Source: Shewanella livingstonensis (GTDB lineage: Bacteria > Pseudomonadota > Gammaproteobacteria > Enterobacterales > Shewanellaceae). Taken from it: a stretch of 64,000 nt of DNA. Location: assembly GCF_003855395.1 (NCBI RefSeq), contig NZ_CP034015.1, positions 2,738,001 through 2,802,000 on the forward strand, written 5' to 3'. A program made the position numbers and the translations under genes. Numbering within the stretch: the first letter of the stretch is position 1; each line of letters starts with the position of its first letter. Of this stretch, positions 1-9,134 are shown piece after piece. The notes beneath the pieces are model-generated. The model had not been told where the DNA came from. It saw only the letters and a list, made by a program, of their open reading frames with translations, and did no database searches.

Positions 1-453
1 TCAGACGCCAATGGCATCCAACGTAATTGGTGGACCGATGAAGATCGTGCCGCTTTTGATGCTAAAGCCGATAAGCTTGCTGCGCAATACAACCAATATG
101 AACCAATCCCTGAAAACTTTGTTAACGGACGCAACAGTCTCGGTGAAAACATTGGCGATGTAGGCGGTTTATCAATGGCATACCATGCTTACAAATTAAG
201 CTTGAATGGTAAAGAAGCCCCGGTGATAGATGGCGTTACTGGCGATCAACGTTTCTTTTTAGCCTGGGCGCAAGTGTGGAAAGAAAAACGTACCGAGCAA
301 AGTATGCTAACTCAGTTACGTGCCGGCACCCATGCACCCGGCCGTTACCGCGCCCTTGCCCCACGTAACCACGATGCTTGGTACAAAGCTTTTGATGTTA
401 AACCAGGTGATAAGTTGTACTTGCCAGAAGACCAGCGCGTACGTATTTGGTAA
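1..453 (+). CDS. M13-family (neprilysin/PepO-like) zinc metallopeptidase, C-terminal part
   Basis: The gene enters from the left edge, so only the last 150 residues are visible and no start can be assigned. The motif GENIGD near residue 56 matches the GENIAD motif of M13 peptidases, whose Glu is the third zinc ligand. The HExxH motif would lie upstream, outside the window. The end (PGDKLYLPEDQRVRIW) matches the family's conserved C-terminus, where proteins finish in a short segment ending in W. Family members are usually periplasmic or membrane-anchored oligopeptidases. A strong terminator follows directly, so this is the last gene of its transcript. Confidence 0.88.
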   Translation, partial: SDANGIQRNWWTDEDRAAFDAKADKLAAQYNQYEPIPENFVNGRNSLGENIGDVGGLSMAYHAYKLSLNGKEAPVIDGVTGDQRFFLAWAQVWKEKRTEQSMLTQLRAGTHAPGRYRALAPRNHDAWYKAFDVKPGDKLYLPEDQRVRIW

Positions 454-506
454 TTTAATACGTAAATAGCTGCAATAATGTGTTTTGATTGAATAAGTAT
501 CCGACA

Positions 507-541
507 CAAAAATGCCCGTCAGTTAACTGGCGGGCATTTTT
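507..541 (+). terminator. Rho-independent terminator after the M13 peptidase gene
   Basis: A 16-bp stem with one G-T wobble (AAAATGCCCG...CGGGCATTTT) has almost no loop beyond the central TT/AA and ends in a T-run. It lies 54 bp past the peptidase stop codon. The A-run on the other side makes it potentially bidirectional. Confidence 0.85.
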
Positions 542-660
542 ATCACTATAGGTGCGAATGCCTAAAATAATATCAGCAACCTCGTGGTTAATAGCAGAGG
601 AGATTGAAGACCTAGACAAACATTCGGATTGATTAATCTGTTACTGGTAATAGCGTTTGA

Positions 661-896
661 TCACTCTACAAGTCGATTAACAATTTTCTCTTGATAAGCT
701 TTAACCGTAGAGAAGCTTTGTATTTTCATAAACAAGTCTGAGGCAGTTTCCTTAGATACACGGCCGTCCAGGGCCAGCTAACGTATTCTTTTATAAAAAG
801 TCTTCAACAGCCTCAAGTTCAGAGTTGAATTTATCCATTTTCAAGTAAGGCATCGAACTCGTTTAAGGACATTGATAAGCTAAGGCCTCTACTCAT
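661..896 (-). pseudogene. Decayed coding remnant of unknown family
   Basis: No long ORF survives in the gene-free stretch 542-1093, but the minus strand holds consecutive protein-like pieces. A piece beginning MSRGLSLSMSLNEF starts at 896. A second piece beginning MDKFNSELEAVEDF starts near 838. A third, LALDGRVSKETASDLF and onward, ends at a TGA at 661-663. They join only if a frameshift and a stop codon near 780-795 are ignored. The segment 778-835 is similar to plus-strand DNA at 2497-2550. I do not recognise the ancestral protein. Confidence 0.3.
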
Positions 897-939
897 AAAT
901 GAACAGATGATTACTAACAGTCTTCTGGTCACCCCAACT

Positions 940-976
940 GTCATGTCGTCCCGGTAATGTTTTTGAGCGGGGATCC
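940..976. repeat. REP-like imperfect palindrome
   Basis: GTCCCG at 948-953 can pair with CGGGGAT at 968-974 around a 14-nt loop. Its layout resembles short dispersed palindromes of gammaproteobacterial intergenic DNA. Only one copy lies in this window, so its repeat status is inferred. Confidence 0.25.
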
Positions 977-1093
977 AAGTATTTTTTTATTGTACTTATG
1001 GCCTGCGGCCATATTCCAAACACATTTTGAGGCAAAAACGCGTCAACCACGTTATGATAAATATGCTTTAGATTAACTTGTTAGCTGTTTATT

Positions 1094-1633
1094 TTAAATT
1101 TCACAAGTAACTGCATTCAATGCATTTTGTTGTTGTTTTCTTAGGTAATTTACTACTTTCTCTTTAAACGATAAATCAGAATAGAATTGCTTGATTAGGT
1201 ATTTTGAAGGGATATCAGTCCGTTCCATTAATGGGACTGCCCGACCAGTTGCAATGACGTAAACATGAAAATCTTTATAACGTGCCAACATAGGCTCAAT
1301 AATATTTTTAAACAACGCATTTGCCAACAACGTAGCATAACCTTTATTACGATGCTCTATGACTGTTACAAAATGAATAATACCTAACTCTTTATAGTTC
1401 ACACCTTGATAACAAGTGACTTTGTCTGCACGTGCTTCAAAGTTTTCAAAAAGACTGTACCCTACCAATTCATCATTTACATATAGTTTAATTATTTCTG
1501 CTTGAGTCCCATTTTGTAATTCCTCATGCTTATCTAACCATTCAAAAATGTACCACATTTTCATGTTGACCTGGCCCAAGGCGAGTAATTCATTAGTACA
1601 ATTTTTAACATTACATTGTTCAAATCTAAGCAT
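1094..1633 (-). CDS. GNAT-family N-acetyltransferase-like protein
   Basis: A 179-residue protein. The segment HFVTVIEHRNKGYATLLANA (about residues 87-106) matches motif A of GNAT enzymes: a beta strand, then R/Q-x-x-G-x-G/A, here R-N-K-G-Y-A, which binds the acetyl-CoA pyrophosphate. The preceding strand (ELVGYSLFENF) fits the GNAT core. The substrate cannot be predicted. AGGG lies 8 bases before the ATG at 1633. The gene stands alone between decayed segments, and its AT-rich codon use suggests an accessory gene. The fold assignment is moderately safe. Confidence 0.6.
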   Translation of the reverse strand: MLRFEQCNVKNCTNELLALGQVNMKMWYIFEWLDKHEELQNGTQAEIIKLYVNDELVGYSLFENFEARADKVTCYQGVNYKELGIIHFVTVIEHRNKGYATLLANALFKNIIEPMLARYKDFHVYVIATGRAVPLMERTDIPSKYLIKQFYSDLSFKEKVVNYLRKQQQNALNAVTCEI

Positions 1634-1800
1634 TCATAAACCCTGTGAATCTTCGTAAGTTAGTTAACATTGACCTGTAAACTTACTTTTATATAAATAG
1701 AGAGCAAAATCAGCACAATAAAAACTAAACTTGTGATTACGAGATCTAAAAAGGCTCCAACACTACTCATCGAAGGTGCAAACCCAACCTCTTACTTAGA

Positions 1801-1822
1801 CCCGATAATGTCACTTATCGGG
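1801..1822. repeat. Inverted repeat downstream of small gene
   Basis: CCCGATAA (1801-1808) and TTATCGGG (1815-1822) form a perfect 8-bp stem with a 6-base loop. The A-run after it on the plus strand becomes a T-run before the hairpin on the minus strand, so it is not a textbook terminator for the minus-strand gene next to it. Confidence 0.4.
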
Positions 1823-1852
1823 ATAAAAAAAACAGGAATTAATAAGTTGCTA

Positions 1853-2122
1853 TTAATCTTCCATCCAATCCATATTCGGTAGTGCATCCAAATTCTGGCC
1901 ATAACGTATTGTGTTAAAAGAGGAACCGTTTTTCATGACATCGAAAACTTCGATAGCCAACGCGCAAGCCATCAATTGAATAGCTTCTTCACGCGGTGTA
2001 CCTGTCATGACTAAACGCATTAAGGTTTCTTTTACCTTTTTGGGTTCACTGTCGGCGATTTGATTTTCGACTACTTCAATTAGTGTTTCTTCAGTCATGT
2101 AACTGTCTTGCTGCTTATCCAT
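1853..2122 (-). CDS. Small acidic conserved-looking protein of unknown function
   Basis: An 89-residue acidic protein without signal peptide or membrane segment. The middle (KVKETLMRLVMTGTPREEAIQLMACALAIEVFDVMKNG in outline) looks like two amphipathic helices. The tail RYGQNLDALPNMDWMED resembles the C-terminus of short helical proteins encoded in many proteobacteria, but I cannot name a family. The ATG at 2122 is followed by a second Met at codon 9. An inverted repeat lies just past the stop. Even amino-acid use supports a real gene; its function is unknown. Confidence 0.5.
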   Translation of the reverse strand: MDKQQDSYMTEETLIEVVENQIADSEPKKVKETLMRLVMTGTPREEAIQLMACALAIEVFDVMKNGSSFNTIRYGQNLDALPNMDWMED

Positions 2123-2496
2123 TATAACGACTCTGTAAATTATTTAACGCCATTATGCCGCAAGAATAGTGCAAGCAATAGAGTAACGCCTAATTATTCG
2201 AGCATTGCAGGATATGATTTTCATAATTTCTCCTTGCTATATCACGTTTTAGTATTTATGCGTTACGCTGTTTGCAAGGTATAAATCGCTTGTTGGACTT
2301 GGTCGATGCCGCATCCATATTAATCGGTATGTTTTATGCTGCAGGAAGTTATTTTTTGCGGTAGTGGCGCTTAGTACAATATTTAGCCTAATTATCTGTT
2401 TCTATTATACTTTACAAGGTTGAATTGATGATTTTTAATCTTTTTTATTGATCGATTATTGCCTTGAGCCTGATATACCTTGCTTGCAATTAGTAT

Positions 2497-2550
2497 GATT
2501 CAACTCTGATCTAGAGGTTGTTGAAGACTCTTCGCAAAAGAATGCGTGAG
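2497..2550 (+). repeat. Degenerate second copy of the 778-835 segment
   Basis: This stretch shares the order TTCAACTCTGA, then GAGG-TGTTGAAGACT, then AAAAGAAT-CGT with the reverse complement of 778-835. Translated, both resemble F-N-S-(D/E)-L-E-x-V-E-D followed, after a frame change, by K-R-(I/M)-R. They therefore derive from the same coding sequence. The two copies are in opposite orientation about 1.7 kb apart. Confidence 0.45.
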
Positions 2551-2606
2551 TCCTGACATGGCCTTTCTCGCACATCCATGCGCTACAAGGCATTCAGGCA
2601 TCCTGC

Positions 2607-2834
2607 CTATCGATGTGAGCTTAGCTTTCGCGGTACAGGTCGCTCTTTGGCATCCGTGATATTCGTCAATCCATTCACATCAGATGTACCATCGGAAGCG
2701 TTAACATAATCACTTCTTATTACAAGATTGACCGAAGTAGGATTCAAACGAGGCCAAAAGCTAGAGTAATTTCCGTCGCTATCTTTTCGCTGTTCAGAAA
2801 AGGTTGCCGGAACGCTGAGGGTTTGCAAAGGCTA
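2607..2834 (-). pseudogene. Possible fragment of a prepilin-type gene
   Basis: An open minus-strand stretch starts directly after a stop codon, with no ribosome binding site. It reads like the inside of a real protein, for example DGNYSSFWPRLNPTSVNLV and then DAKERPVPRKL. The basic R-x-V-P-R-K/R-L ending resembles the region just before the C-terminus of PilW/MshO-like minor pilins, but this is a weak resemblance. It lies in a gene-poor stretch (2123-2996) with other fragments. I see no functional gene there. Confidence 0.25.
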
Positions 2835-2996
2835 ATCCATAAACAACAATGCACTTTACCCATTTGCTCTGGTGTGTAATGGTCATGTGTGGGTGAAGCG
2901 GCACGACGTTAGTGGTCACGGGCCATATTCCAAACTAACTTAAGCCATACATGAATCTGAGTGATAAATCGGATAAACAATAATATCTGCCGGTGA

Positions 2997-3203
2997 CTAA
3001 AGCCGGATAAAGTACGGTATTGCAACTAAGATTATTCCCATAATCAGCAAAGTGGTCACACTGGCAACAAAATAAGGAAACACGATTAATGCCATTCCTA
3101 CACACAAGGGAACAATTGCTCGTTGACGTTTTCCATAGACAAAATACCCCATTCCAATGGCGCCAAATAACACACTCCACATGATCATTGCTGCGCTGCC
3201 CAT
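2997..3203 (-). CDS. Small inner-membrane protein with two predicted helices
   Basis: A 68-residue hydrophobic protein. A first membrane helix covers about residues 4-23, a basic connector (GKRQR) follows, and a second long hydrophobic stretch covers about residues 30-65. AGAGG lies 7 bases before the ATG at 3203. An overlapping minus-strand frame (2935-3180) is less hydrophobic and has no binding site, so this frame was preferred. Similar orphan two-helix proteins occur in Shewanella and Vibrio; the function is unknown. Confidence 0.55.
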   Translation of the reverse strand: MGSAAMIMWSVLFGAIGMGYFVYGKRQRAIVPLCVGMALIVFPYFVASVTTLLIMGIILVAIPYFIRL

Positions 3204-3770
3204 CTGTTTACCTCTAATTGACTATTTATCGATTACCTATAAATCACATGCTAACAATGAATAGATTAGATAATCAGTTGGATTATTTTGGGCTTGGGAT
3301 TTAATCCAGTCAATCGCCAAAATGCACAGTACAAGCACATAACGTTAATTTACTTACTCCCACTGCCTTCCGCCTGGCGAATAAATGCCTCGGCGACCGA
3401 TTCGATTGCCACGACAAACTAGCTTACCGTCAATCAATATCAAGCAGCTATACAAATTATGCCTGTAGACGATAAACCATGGCCAAACAAATTGAGCGAG
3501 TAATATTATCACACCAGTGAGAGCAATAATCATTCAAGTAACACTATCTACAAGCGCAATATTGAGTAGCCCATAGGAATTAGAAACCATTATTAGATGG
3601 TATTTTTACAAATGGTTAGCCCTAAAATAACTGCAACTGTAATGATTAAATGTAAAATACTTTGATTTTTAACAACAAAACATCAACTTCACATAAATAA
3701 CTTTTAACCTATAAAAAACAAATAGTTAGTTTTTAATAATAGATTTCCACCTTAATTTTAGACCATGTCT
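3204..3770. other. Long intergenic stretch before the bet locus
   Basis: No gene longer than 40 codons is supported here. On the minus strand a 22-codon open tail ending SVAEAFIRQAEGSGSK lies at about 3352-3420, probably a leftover C-terminus of a lost gene. The rest is AT-rich and has no clear repeat. Confidence 0.4.
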
Positions 3771-3787
3771 TTGTGATCTATATCAAA
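3771..3787 (+). promoter_or_regulatory. CRP/FNR-type binding site upstream of betI
   Basis: TTGTGATCTATATCAAA contains TGTGA-N6-TCA, close to the CRP consensus (TGTGA-N6-TCACA). Its GAT-N4-ATC core also fits an FNR/EtrA site. It lies 42 bases before the BetI-like operator, a plausible activator position. Assigned from consensus match only. Confidence 0.4.
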
Positions 3788-3828
3788 TTTTAACTTGATA
3801 GTTACAGCACTAATCATTAGTATCCTTA

Positions 3829-3848
3829 TTAATTGAGCGTTCAATTAA
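3829..3848 (+). promoter_or_regulatory. betI operator: Probable BetI operator
   Basis: TTAATTGAGCGTTCAATTAA is a nearly perfect 20-bp palindrome 31 bases before the betI start. Its core, TTGA-GCG-TTCAA, resembles known BetI boxes (ATTGAACGTTCAAT type). It fits autoregulation of betIBA, with repression relieved by choline. Confidence 0.6.
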
Positions 3849-3879
3849 CAACTCTTAATACAGATAACGGACCCCTTTT

Positions 3880-4476
3880 ATGCCAAGACCTATAATGAAA
3901 AGCGTAAGACAACAACAGCTGATAGAAGCCACATTAAAGTCAGTTGAGCTTCATGGGTTACAACACACCACGATTAATACTATTAGTGGATTGGCGGGTA
4001 TGTCATCAGGAATTATTAGCCACTATTTTGGTGGTAAACAAGGGTTAATTGAAGCCACGCAGAAGTTTCTGTTAGAGGAATTGAAGCAAGCATTACTGAC
4101 GAGAACGTCAGGCAAAACATTAACCCCAATAGATCGACTTTCAATGATCGTGGAAGCAAACTTTACCGAATTACAACGTTCAACAGCCGCGACTAAAACA
4201 TGGTTAAGCTTCTGGTCCCAAGCGATGCACGATCCTGGGTTAGCAAGATTGCAAAACATTAATAGTCAGCGGTTATACAGCAACCTGCTTTTTTCGTTTA
4301 AACAATTATTACCCAGCACCGCCGCGATTAATGCTGCTAAGCAAACCGCTGCTGTGATTGATGGTTTTTGGTTACGTAGCGCGCTGAGTGCCAACCCAAT
4401 AGAAGATTTTAAACAAGCCCAAATTTTATCTAAAGCCTTTATAACGGCTGTGATCGTGCACAACGGAGTTAAATAA
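3880..4476 (+). CDS. betI: BetI, TetR-family choline-responsive repressor
   Basis: A 198-residue TetR-family regulator of the length usual for BetI. The N-terminal helix-turn-helix covers about residues 12-55 ([25 protein letters not shown]). The opening [18 protein letters not shown] is typical of BetI. It should repress the bet genes and release DNA when choline is present. It overlaps betB by one base (TAATG), so the two are translationally coupled. A palindromic operator and a CRP-like site precede it. The orthology is confident because of the following betB and betA. Confidence 0.95.
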   Translation: MPRPIMKSVRQQQLIEATLKSVELHGLQHTTINTISGLAGMSSGIISHYFGGKQGLIEATQKFLLEELKQALLTRTSGKTLTPIDRLSMIVEANFTELQRSTAATKTWLSFWSQAMHDPGLARLQNINSQRLYSNLLFSFKQLLPSTAAINAAKQTAAVIDGFWLRSALSANPIEDFKQAQILSKAFITAVIVHNGVK

Positions 4477-5942
4477 TGTCAGCATTAGTAATTTATCAAA
4501 ATTATATTCATGGCAAATACTTGCCAAACGGTACCGGTGAAACATTTGAAGTCATCAACCCTGCTACTGGAAATGTCAGTTATTTAGTTGAAGTGGCAAC
4601 CGAGTCTGTGCAAAAAGCCGCAATAGAGAGTGCCAAAATCGGTTTTGCTATTTGGTCAGCGATGATGCCGATAGAACGCAGCCGTATTTTACTTAAAGCC
4701 GTTGCCCTACTTCGTGAGCAAAATGATGAACTTGCTGCAGGTGAAGTATTGGATACGGGTAAGCCATGGCAAGAAGCCTCAGTTGTCGATATTGTTACTG
4801 GCGCCGACTCTATTGAGTTCTTTGCCGGCCTCGCCCCAAGTATTGAAGGTAATCAACAACCCGTTGGCGCAGACTTTTATTATACGCGCCGCGAGCCATT
4901 AGGTATTTGTGCTGGTATTGGCGCATGGAACTACCCGTTACAAATTGCTTGCTGGAAAGCAGCCCCTGCACTTGCTTGCGGCAACGTAATGATTTTTAAA
5001 CCTTCAGAAGAAACCCCACGTGGCGCAATGCGTTTAGCTGAAATATTCACTCAGGCGGGTGTACCAGATGGCGTGTTTAACGTTGTTCAAGGTGACGGTA
5101 GCGTTGGCGCATGGCTAACCACCAATGAAGATATCGCTAAAGTGTCATTTACTGGTGAAGTCGGAACCGGTAAAAAAGTGATGGCTGCTGCTGCGGGTTC
5201 ACTAAAAGAAGTGACCATGGAGCTAGGCGGAAAGTCGCCATTGATTATCTTTAACGATGCCGATGTTGAAAATGCGGTATCAGCAGCAATGTTAGCGAAT
5301 TTTTATACTCAAGGTGAAGTGTGTACCAACGGTACTCGCGTATTTGTGCAGCAAGATATTTATCCGCGCTTTATCCAACGTTTACAAGAACGTACTGAGA
5401 AAAACATCGTTTGTGGCGACCCAATGCATCCTGACACCAATTTTGGTGCATTGATTTCACGCGACCATCAACAAAAAGTACTCGACTACATTGAAATCGG
5501 TAAAAAAGAAGGTGCCACCTTATTAACAGGCGGAACAGCATTAACGCCTGACAATGCACCGAATGGTTTCTTTGTTGCGCCGACGGTATTTACAGATTGC
5601 ACTGATGAGATGACGATTTCGAAAGAAGAAATATTTGGCCCTGTGATGTCAGTCTTTACCTTTATTGATGAAGATGAAGTCGTTAAGCGTGCCAATAGCA
5701 CTCACCTAGGCTTAGCCGCGGGTGTATTTACGCAAGACATTACCCGTGCACATCGGGTTATTCATCAAATGCAAGCCGGTATTTGTTGGATAAATGCTTA
5801 TGGTGCCTCTCCTGCAGAAATGCCGGTGGGTGGTTATAAGATGTCAGGTATTGGCCGCGAGAATGGCAGTGAAACCTTAAAAGCCTATACCCAAATAAAA
5901 GCTGTTTACGTTGGTATGCAGTCACTTGAAAGCCCATTTTAG
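4476..5942 (+). CDS. betB: BetB, betaine aldehyde dehydrogenase
   Basis: A 488-residue aldehyde dehydrogenase that oxidises betaine aldehyde to glycine betaine with NAD(P)+. The catalytic Cys283 lies in [12 protein letters not shown]. The general base Glu249 lies in [10 protein letters not shown]. The cofactor-site motif WNYPLQ is at about 151-156 and [10 protein letters not shown] at about 225-234. Its length matches E. coli BetB. The ATG at 4476 overlaps the betI stop. betA follows after 14 bases, so betIBA is one operon serving osmoprotection. Confidence 0.97.
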   Translation: MSALVIYQNYIHGKYLPNGTGETFEVINPATGNVSYLVEVATESVQKAAIESAKIGFAIWSAMMPIERSRILLKAVALLREQNDELAAGEVLDTGKPWQEASVVDIVTGADSIEFFAGLAPSIEGNQQPVGADFYYTRREPLGICAGIGAWNYPLQIACWKAAPALACGNVMIFKPSEETPRGAMRLAEIFTQAGVPDGVFNVVQGDGSVGAWLTTNEDIAKVSFTGEVGTGKKVMAAAAGSLKEVTMELGGKSPLIIFNDADVENAVSAAMLANFYTQGEVCTNGTRVFVQQDIYPRFIQRLQERTEKNIVCGDPMHPDTNFGALISRDHQQKVLDYIEIGKKEGATLLTGGTALTPDNAPNGFFVAPTVFTDCTDEMTISKEEIFGPVMSVFTFIDEDEVVKRANSTHLGLAAGVFTQDITRAHRVIHQMQAGICWINAYGASPAEMPVGGYKMSGIGRENGSETLKAYTQIKAVYVGMQSLESPF

Positions 5943-5956
5943 GAGTGACCCAATTA

Positions 5957-7651
5957 ATGTCTACGCAAATGTCTCATGAATACGATTATATTATTGTTGG
6001 TGCCGGTAGCGCAGGTTGTGTTTTAGCCAACCGCTTAACGGAAAATCCAGACAATAAAGTATTAATTTTAGAAACCGGTGGTAGCGACAAGAGCATTTTT
6101 ATCCAAATGCCAACCGCCCTTTCAATTCCCATGAATACTAAAAAGTATGCATGGCAGTTTGAAACCCAGGCCGAACCACATTTGGACAATCGCCGTATGC
6201 ATTGCCCACGTGGCAAAGTGTTAGGCGGTTCATCATCAATCAATGGCATGGTTTATGTACGTGGTCATGCACGTGATTTTGACGAGTGGCAGCAACAAGG
6301 TGCAAAAGACTGGGATTACGCTCATTGTCTGCCTTACTTTAAAAAAGCTGAAACATGGTCTTTTGGCGGTAATGTTTATCGCGGTGATAAAGGTCCATTA
6401 GCGGTTAATAACGGTAATGAAATGAAAAACCCGTTATATCAAGCTTTTGTTGATGCAGGTGTCGATGCCGGCTACCTAGCCACTGATGATTACAATGCCA
6501 GTCAGCAAGAAGGCTTTGGCCCAATGCACATGACCGTTAAAAACGGTGTACGTTGGTCTACGGCAAATGCGTACCTTCGCCCTGCGATGAAACGCCTAAA
6601 TTTAACCGTGGTCACTCATGCGCTTGTACATAAAGTGATTATGCAAGGCAAAACGGCTGTCGGCGTTCGTTACGAACGTAAAGGCGAGTTAATAGATGTT
6701 AACTGCAATAAAGAAGTGATTTTATCTGCAGGTTCAATTGGTTCACCGCATATTTTGCAACTGTCGGGTATTGGCGATGCAAGTACGTTAGCTAGCGCAG
6801 GTATTGAGCAAGTTCATCAATTACCGGGCGTAGGCCAAAACTTGCAAGACCACTTAGAGTTTTACTTCCAATTTAAGTGCTTAAAGCCGATTTCGCTTAA
6901 TGGCAAGATTGATCCATTAAACAAATTATTTATTGGTGCGCGCTGGATTTTAAATAAATCAGGTTTAGGCGCGACTAACCATTTTGAATCGTGTGGTTTT
7001 ATCCGTTCAAAAGCCGGTTTAGAGTGGCCAGATCTACAATACCACTTCTTACCCGCGGCAATGCGTTATGACGGTAAAGAAGCGTTTGCGGGTCATGGTT
7101 TCCAGGTTCATATTGGTCACAATAAGCCTAAAAGCCGTGGTGCGGTAACTGTAGTGTCAAATGATGCCAAAGTTGCTCCACAAATACAGTTCAATTATTT
7201 ATCACATCAAGATGATATTGAAGGCTTTAGAGCATGCGTTCGCTTAACCCGCGAAATTATTAATCAACCGGGTTTAGATGAATACCGTGGCGAAGAAATT
7301 CAGCCAGGCTTAGCCATACAGACTGATGAAGAAATAGACAGTTTTGTAAGAAGCTCAGTAGAAAGTGCTTATCACCCTTCTTGCTCGTGCAAAATGGGCG
7401 AAGATGATATGGCTGTTGTCGATTCAGAAACAAAGGTACATGGTATTAAGGGTTTACGAGTTGTTGATTCGTCAATTTTCCCGACCATTCCTAATGGTAA
7501 TTTGAACTCACCGACCATCATGGTCGCCGAGCGTGCTGCCGACATCATATTAGGTAACAAGCCGCTGGCACCAAGTTTGGCAAAAGTAACCATTGCCAAG
7601 CAGTGGCAAACATCACAACGCTTACAAGCACCGAAAAGAATCGTTAAATAA
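5957..7651 (+). CDS. betA: BetA, choline dehydrogenase
   Basis: A 564-residue GMC-family flavoprotein that oxidises choline to betaine aldehyde at the membrane. The FAD-binding signature [18 protein letters not shown] lies at the N-terminus. GMC signature 1 is around [20 protein letters not shown] and signature 2 around [15 protein letters not shown]. The active-site His is in [12 protein letters not shown]. An in-frame GTG at 5945 would give 568 residues, but AGGAG (5941-5945) is 11 bases before the ATG at 5957 and none serves the GTG, so 5957 is preferred. It is the last gene of betIBA. Confidence 0.95.
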   Translation: MSTQMSHEYDYIIVGAGSAGCVLANRLTENPDNKVLILETGGSDKSIFIQMPTALSIPMNTKKYAWQFETQAEPHLDNRRMHCPRGKVLGGSSSINGMVYVRGHARDFDEWQQQGAKDWDYAHCLPYFKKAETWSFGGNVYRGDKGPLAVNNGNEMKNPLYQAFVDAGVDAGYLATDDYNASQQEGFGPMHMTVKNGVRWSTANAYLRPAMKRLNLTVVTHALVHKVIMQGKTAVGVRYERKGELIDVNCNKEVILSAGSIGSPHILQLSGIGDASTLASAGIEQVHQLPGVGQNLQDHLEFYFQFKCLKPISLNGKIDPLNKLFIGARWILNKSGLGATNHFESCGFIRSKAGLEWPDLQYHFLPAAMRYDGKEAFAGHGFQVHIGHNKPKSRGAVTVVSNDAKVAPQIQFNYLSHQDDIEGFRACVRLTREIINQPGLDEYRGEEIQPGLAIQTDEEIDSFVRSSVESAYHPSCSCKMGEDDMAVVDSETKVHGIKGLRVVDSSIFPTIPNGNLNSPTIMVAERAADIILGNKPLAPSLAKVTIAKQWQTSQRLQAPKRIVK

Positions 7652-7661
7652 CATCACATTC

Positions 7662-7691
7662 GCCGATGTGTATTCATTAATGCACATCGGC
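7662..7691 (+). terminator. Hairpin after betA
   Basis: GCCGATGTG (7662-7670) pairs perfectly with CACATCGGC (7683-7691). No T-run follows. It may stabilise the betIBA mRNA end or work as a weak or Rho-dependent stop before the transporter gene. Confidence 0.45.
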
Positions 7692-7853
7692 AACAGGTTG
7701 ATGGTCAACCTCCATTTTTTGTAAATGACCAATTTAGCTGAGATCAATCTATCAGGGTTTAACTATCGTCAACACGATACTTAAGGCTTGAGGGCATTTT
7801 GCCTTTAAAAATTGTTCTATGGCATTAAAAACATACAACAAGGAGCCAACATT

Positions 7854-7889
7854 ATGTTCGCACACACCCTTTATTCAGGAGTTAAATAA
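7854..7889 (+). CDS. 11-codon leader ORF coupled to the transporter gene
   Basis: ATG at 7854 encodes MFAHTLYSGVK and stops with TAA at 7887-7889. That stop overlaps the transporter ATG by one base (TAATG). A strong Shine-Dalgarno, AAGGAG, lies about 8 bases before its ATG. The transporter's own CAGGAG (7876-7881) is inside the leader. The layout points to translational coupling or attenuation. No homologue is known to me, so whether the peptide is made is inference. Confidence 0.5.
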   Translation: MFAHTLYSGVK

Positions 7890-9106
7890 TGACGACCTGG
7901 TTATCAATAGGTATTTTATTTACTTTTGCCGCTATCGCATTTGTAATTTATCGTTGGGGTAATATGCAGTGTATTGGTGTCACACCGGTACGTAAGTTTA
8001 CTTTTATTGCTATTTTGTTCACTTCTGGGCTTGATGTGGGCTTAATCATGTTCCCGCTGACTGAATTTGCAGGATATGCAGATTTAGCCACCAGTCCAGA
8101 ATATGGCTTTAGTAATCCGCTGGCGATTGAGTTTGGCTTTTGGGCCTGCTTAATCTGGGCATTTTACTTTTTAACGTGCTTCTACTTTTGTGTTATTGAA
8201 CCAAGGGTAAAGTATTTTGAAATTCCATTAATTAAGTTTATTAATAACATCGTAATTATTGGTACATGTGCCTTCACTGCTTATTTACTGTTATCTAATT
8301 TACCGTGGTATTTACCACAACTAGGTGATGGTGAAACCATTGTTAGTAGCTTCTACTTAATCGTATTTATGGTTATTGCCGCCGCAGTGTATTCAAGCAC
8401 CAGTATTCGCTATGTTCGTTACCTTAGTTTAGGCAGTACTTGGTTGTTCTTAGGATTAATCGCCATTATGTGGTCTGGCGCATTTTTATCAGACGACTCA
8501 AGTATTGGTGAGTTCTTTACCACGTTTGCATTAATCGGTGACTACTTTGGTAGCATTCACAATTTTGTGTTACCAATAAATGATTACCATGAATTCTACC
8601 TATTTTGGTGGTTTGCATGGAGTATTATGATTGGTCAATTTACTGCACGTTTTGTTGGTGGAATGAAAACCTATCAAGTGTTAATCGCTATGATGGTGTT
8701 CCCTTCCATTCCAATCGCTATTTGGTTCACTGTACTTTACTACTATAGTGCGAATGGGATTGATACCTCTGGGTTCTATAACCTTGCTATGGTAATCGTT
8801 GGGATAACGTTTGTTATTAACTCACTCGATTCTCTGGTGCGCTTATACACTGACAACTTAAACCTAACGGTTGAGCGATTTGGTAAAATACCTTATATCA
8901 TCGGTAATGTTGTGGTATTAAGTGGCTTAACTTTACTATTTAAACTAGAATTTTTAGAAATTCAATGGGTAGGCGCATTAGCTATACTCCTCATTTTAAG
9001 TTGTTTTTTCTATATATTAAAAGACCATTTACGTAAAGTGGCTGATATAGAACGCTCTCCAAAAGATAATAAAATTGATTTCAATAAAATCGAATTGTTA
9101 GACTAA
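7889..9106 (+). CDS. Short, divergent BCCT-like transporter
   Basis: A 405-residue protein with about ten hydrophobic segments. The run YLFWWFAWSIMIGQFTARF (near residues 233-251) fits the BCCT signature WWxxWxPFVGxFIARxSxG, in which Trp residues form the substrate cage. Known BCCT carriers of choline, betaine or carnitine have about 500-700 residues and 12 helices. This one is clearly shorter, and the usual N-terminal helices appear reduced. Its place behind betIBA suggests import of choline or betaine. The C-terminus is a short charged tail. The family call rests mainly on the Trp motif and context. Confidence 0.7.
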   Translation: MTTWLSIGILFTFAAIAFVIYRWGNMQCIGVTPVRKFTFIAILFTSGLDVGLIMFPLTEFAGYADLATSPEYGFSNPLAIEFGFWACLIWAFYFLTCFYFCVIEPRVKYFEIPLIKFINNIVIIGTCAFTAYLLLSNLPWYLPQLGDGETIVSSFYLIVFMVIAAAVYSSTSIRYVRYLSLGSTWLFLGLIAIMWSGAFLSDDSSIGEFFTTFALIGDYFGSIHNFVLPINDYHEFYLFWWFAWSIMIGQFTARFVGGMKTYQVLIAMMVFPSIPIAIWFTVLYYYSANGIDTSGFYNLAMVIVGITFVINSLDSLVRLYTDNLNLTVERFGKIPYIIGNVVVLSGLTLLFKLEFLEIQWVGALAILLILSCFFYILKDHLRKVADIERSPKDNKIDFNKIELLD

Positions 9107-9134
9107 ATAAATAATAATAACCCAAGGAATAAAG

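Noticed and set aside
2935..3180. An 81-codon minus-strand frame overlapping the small membrane protein
   Set aside because: The alternative frame (2997-3203) has a good binding site and clean hydrophobic helices; this one reads as its shadow.
3352..3420. A 22-codon protein-like tail on the minus strand
   Set aside because: It is too short for a gene call and has no start; mentioned only as a possible leftover in the intergenic entry.
5945..5956. GTG at 5945 as the betA start
   Set aside because: AGGAG overlaps it and is correctly spaced for the ATG at 5957 instead; the extra four residues are not typical of BetA.
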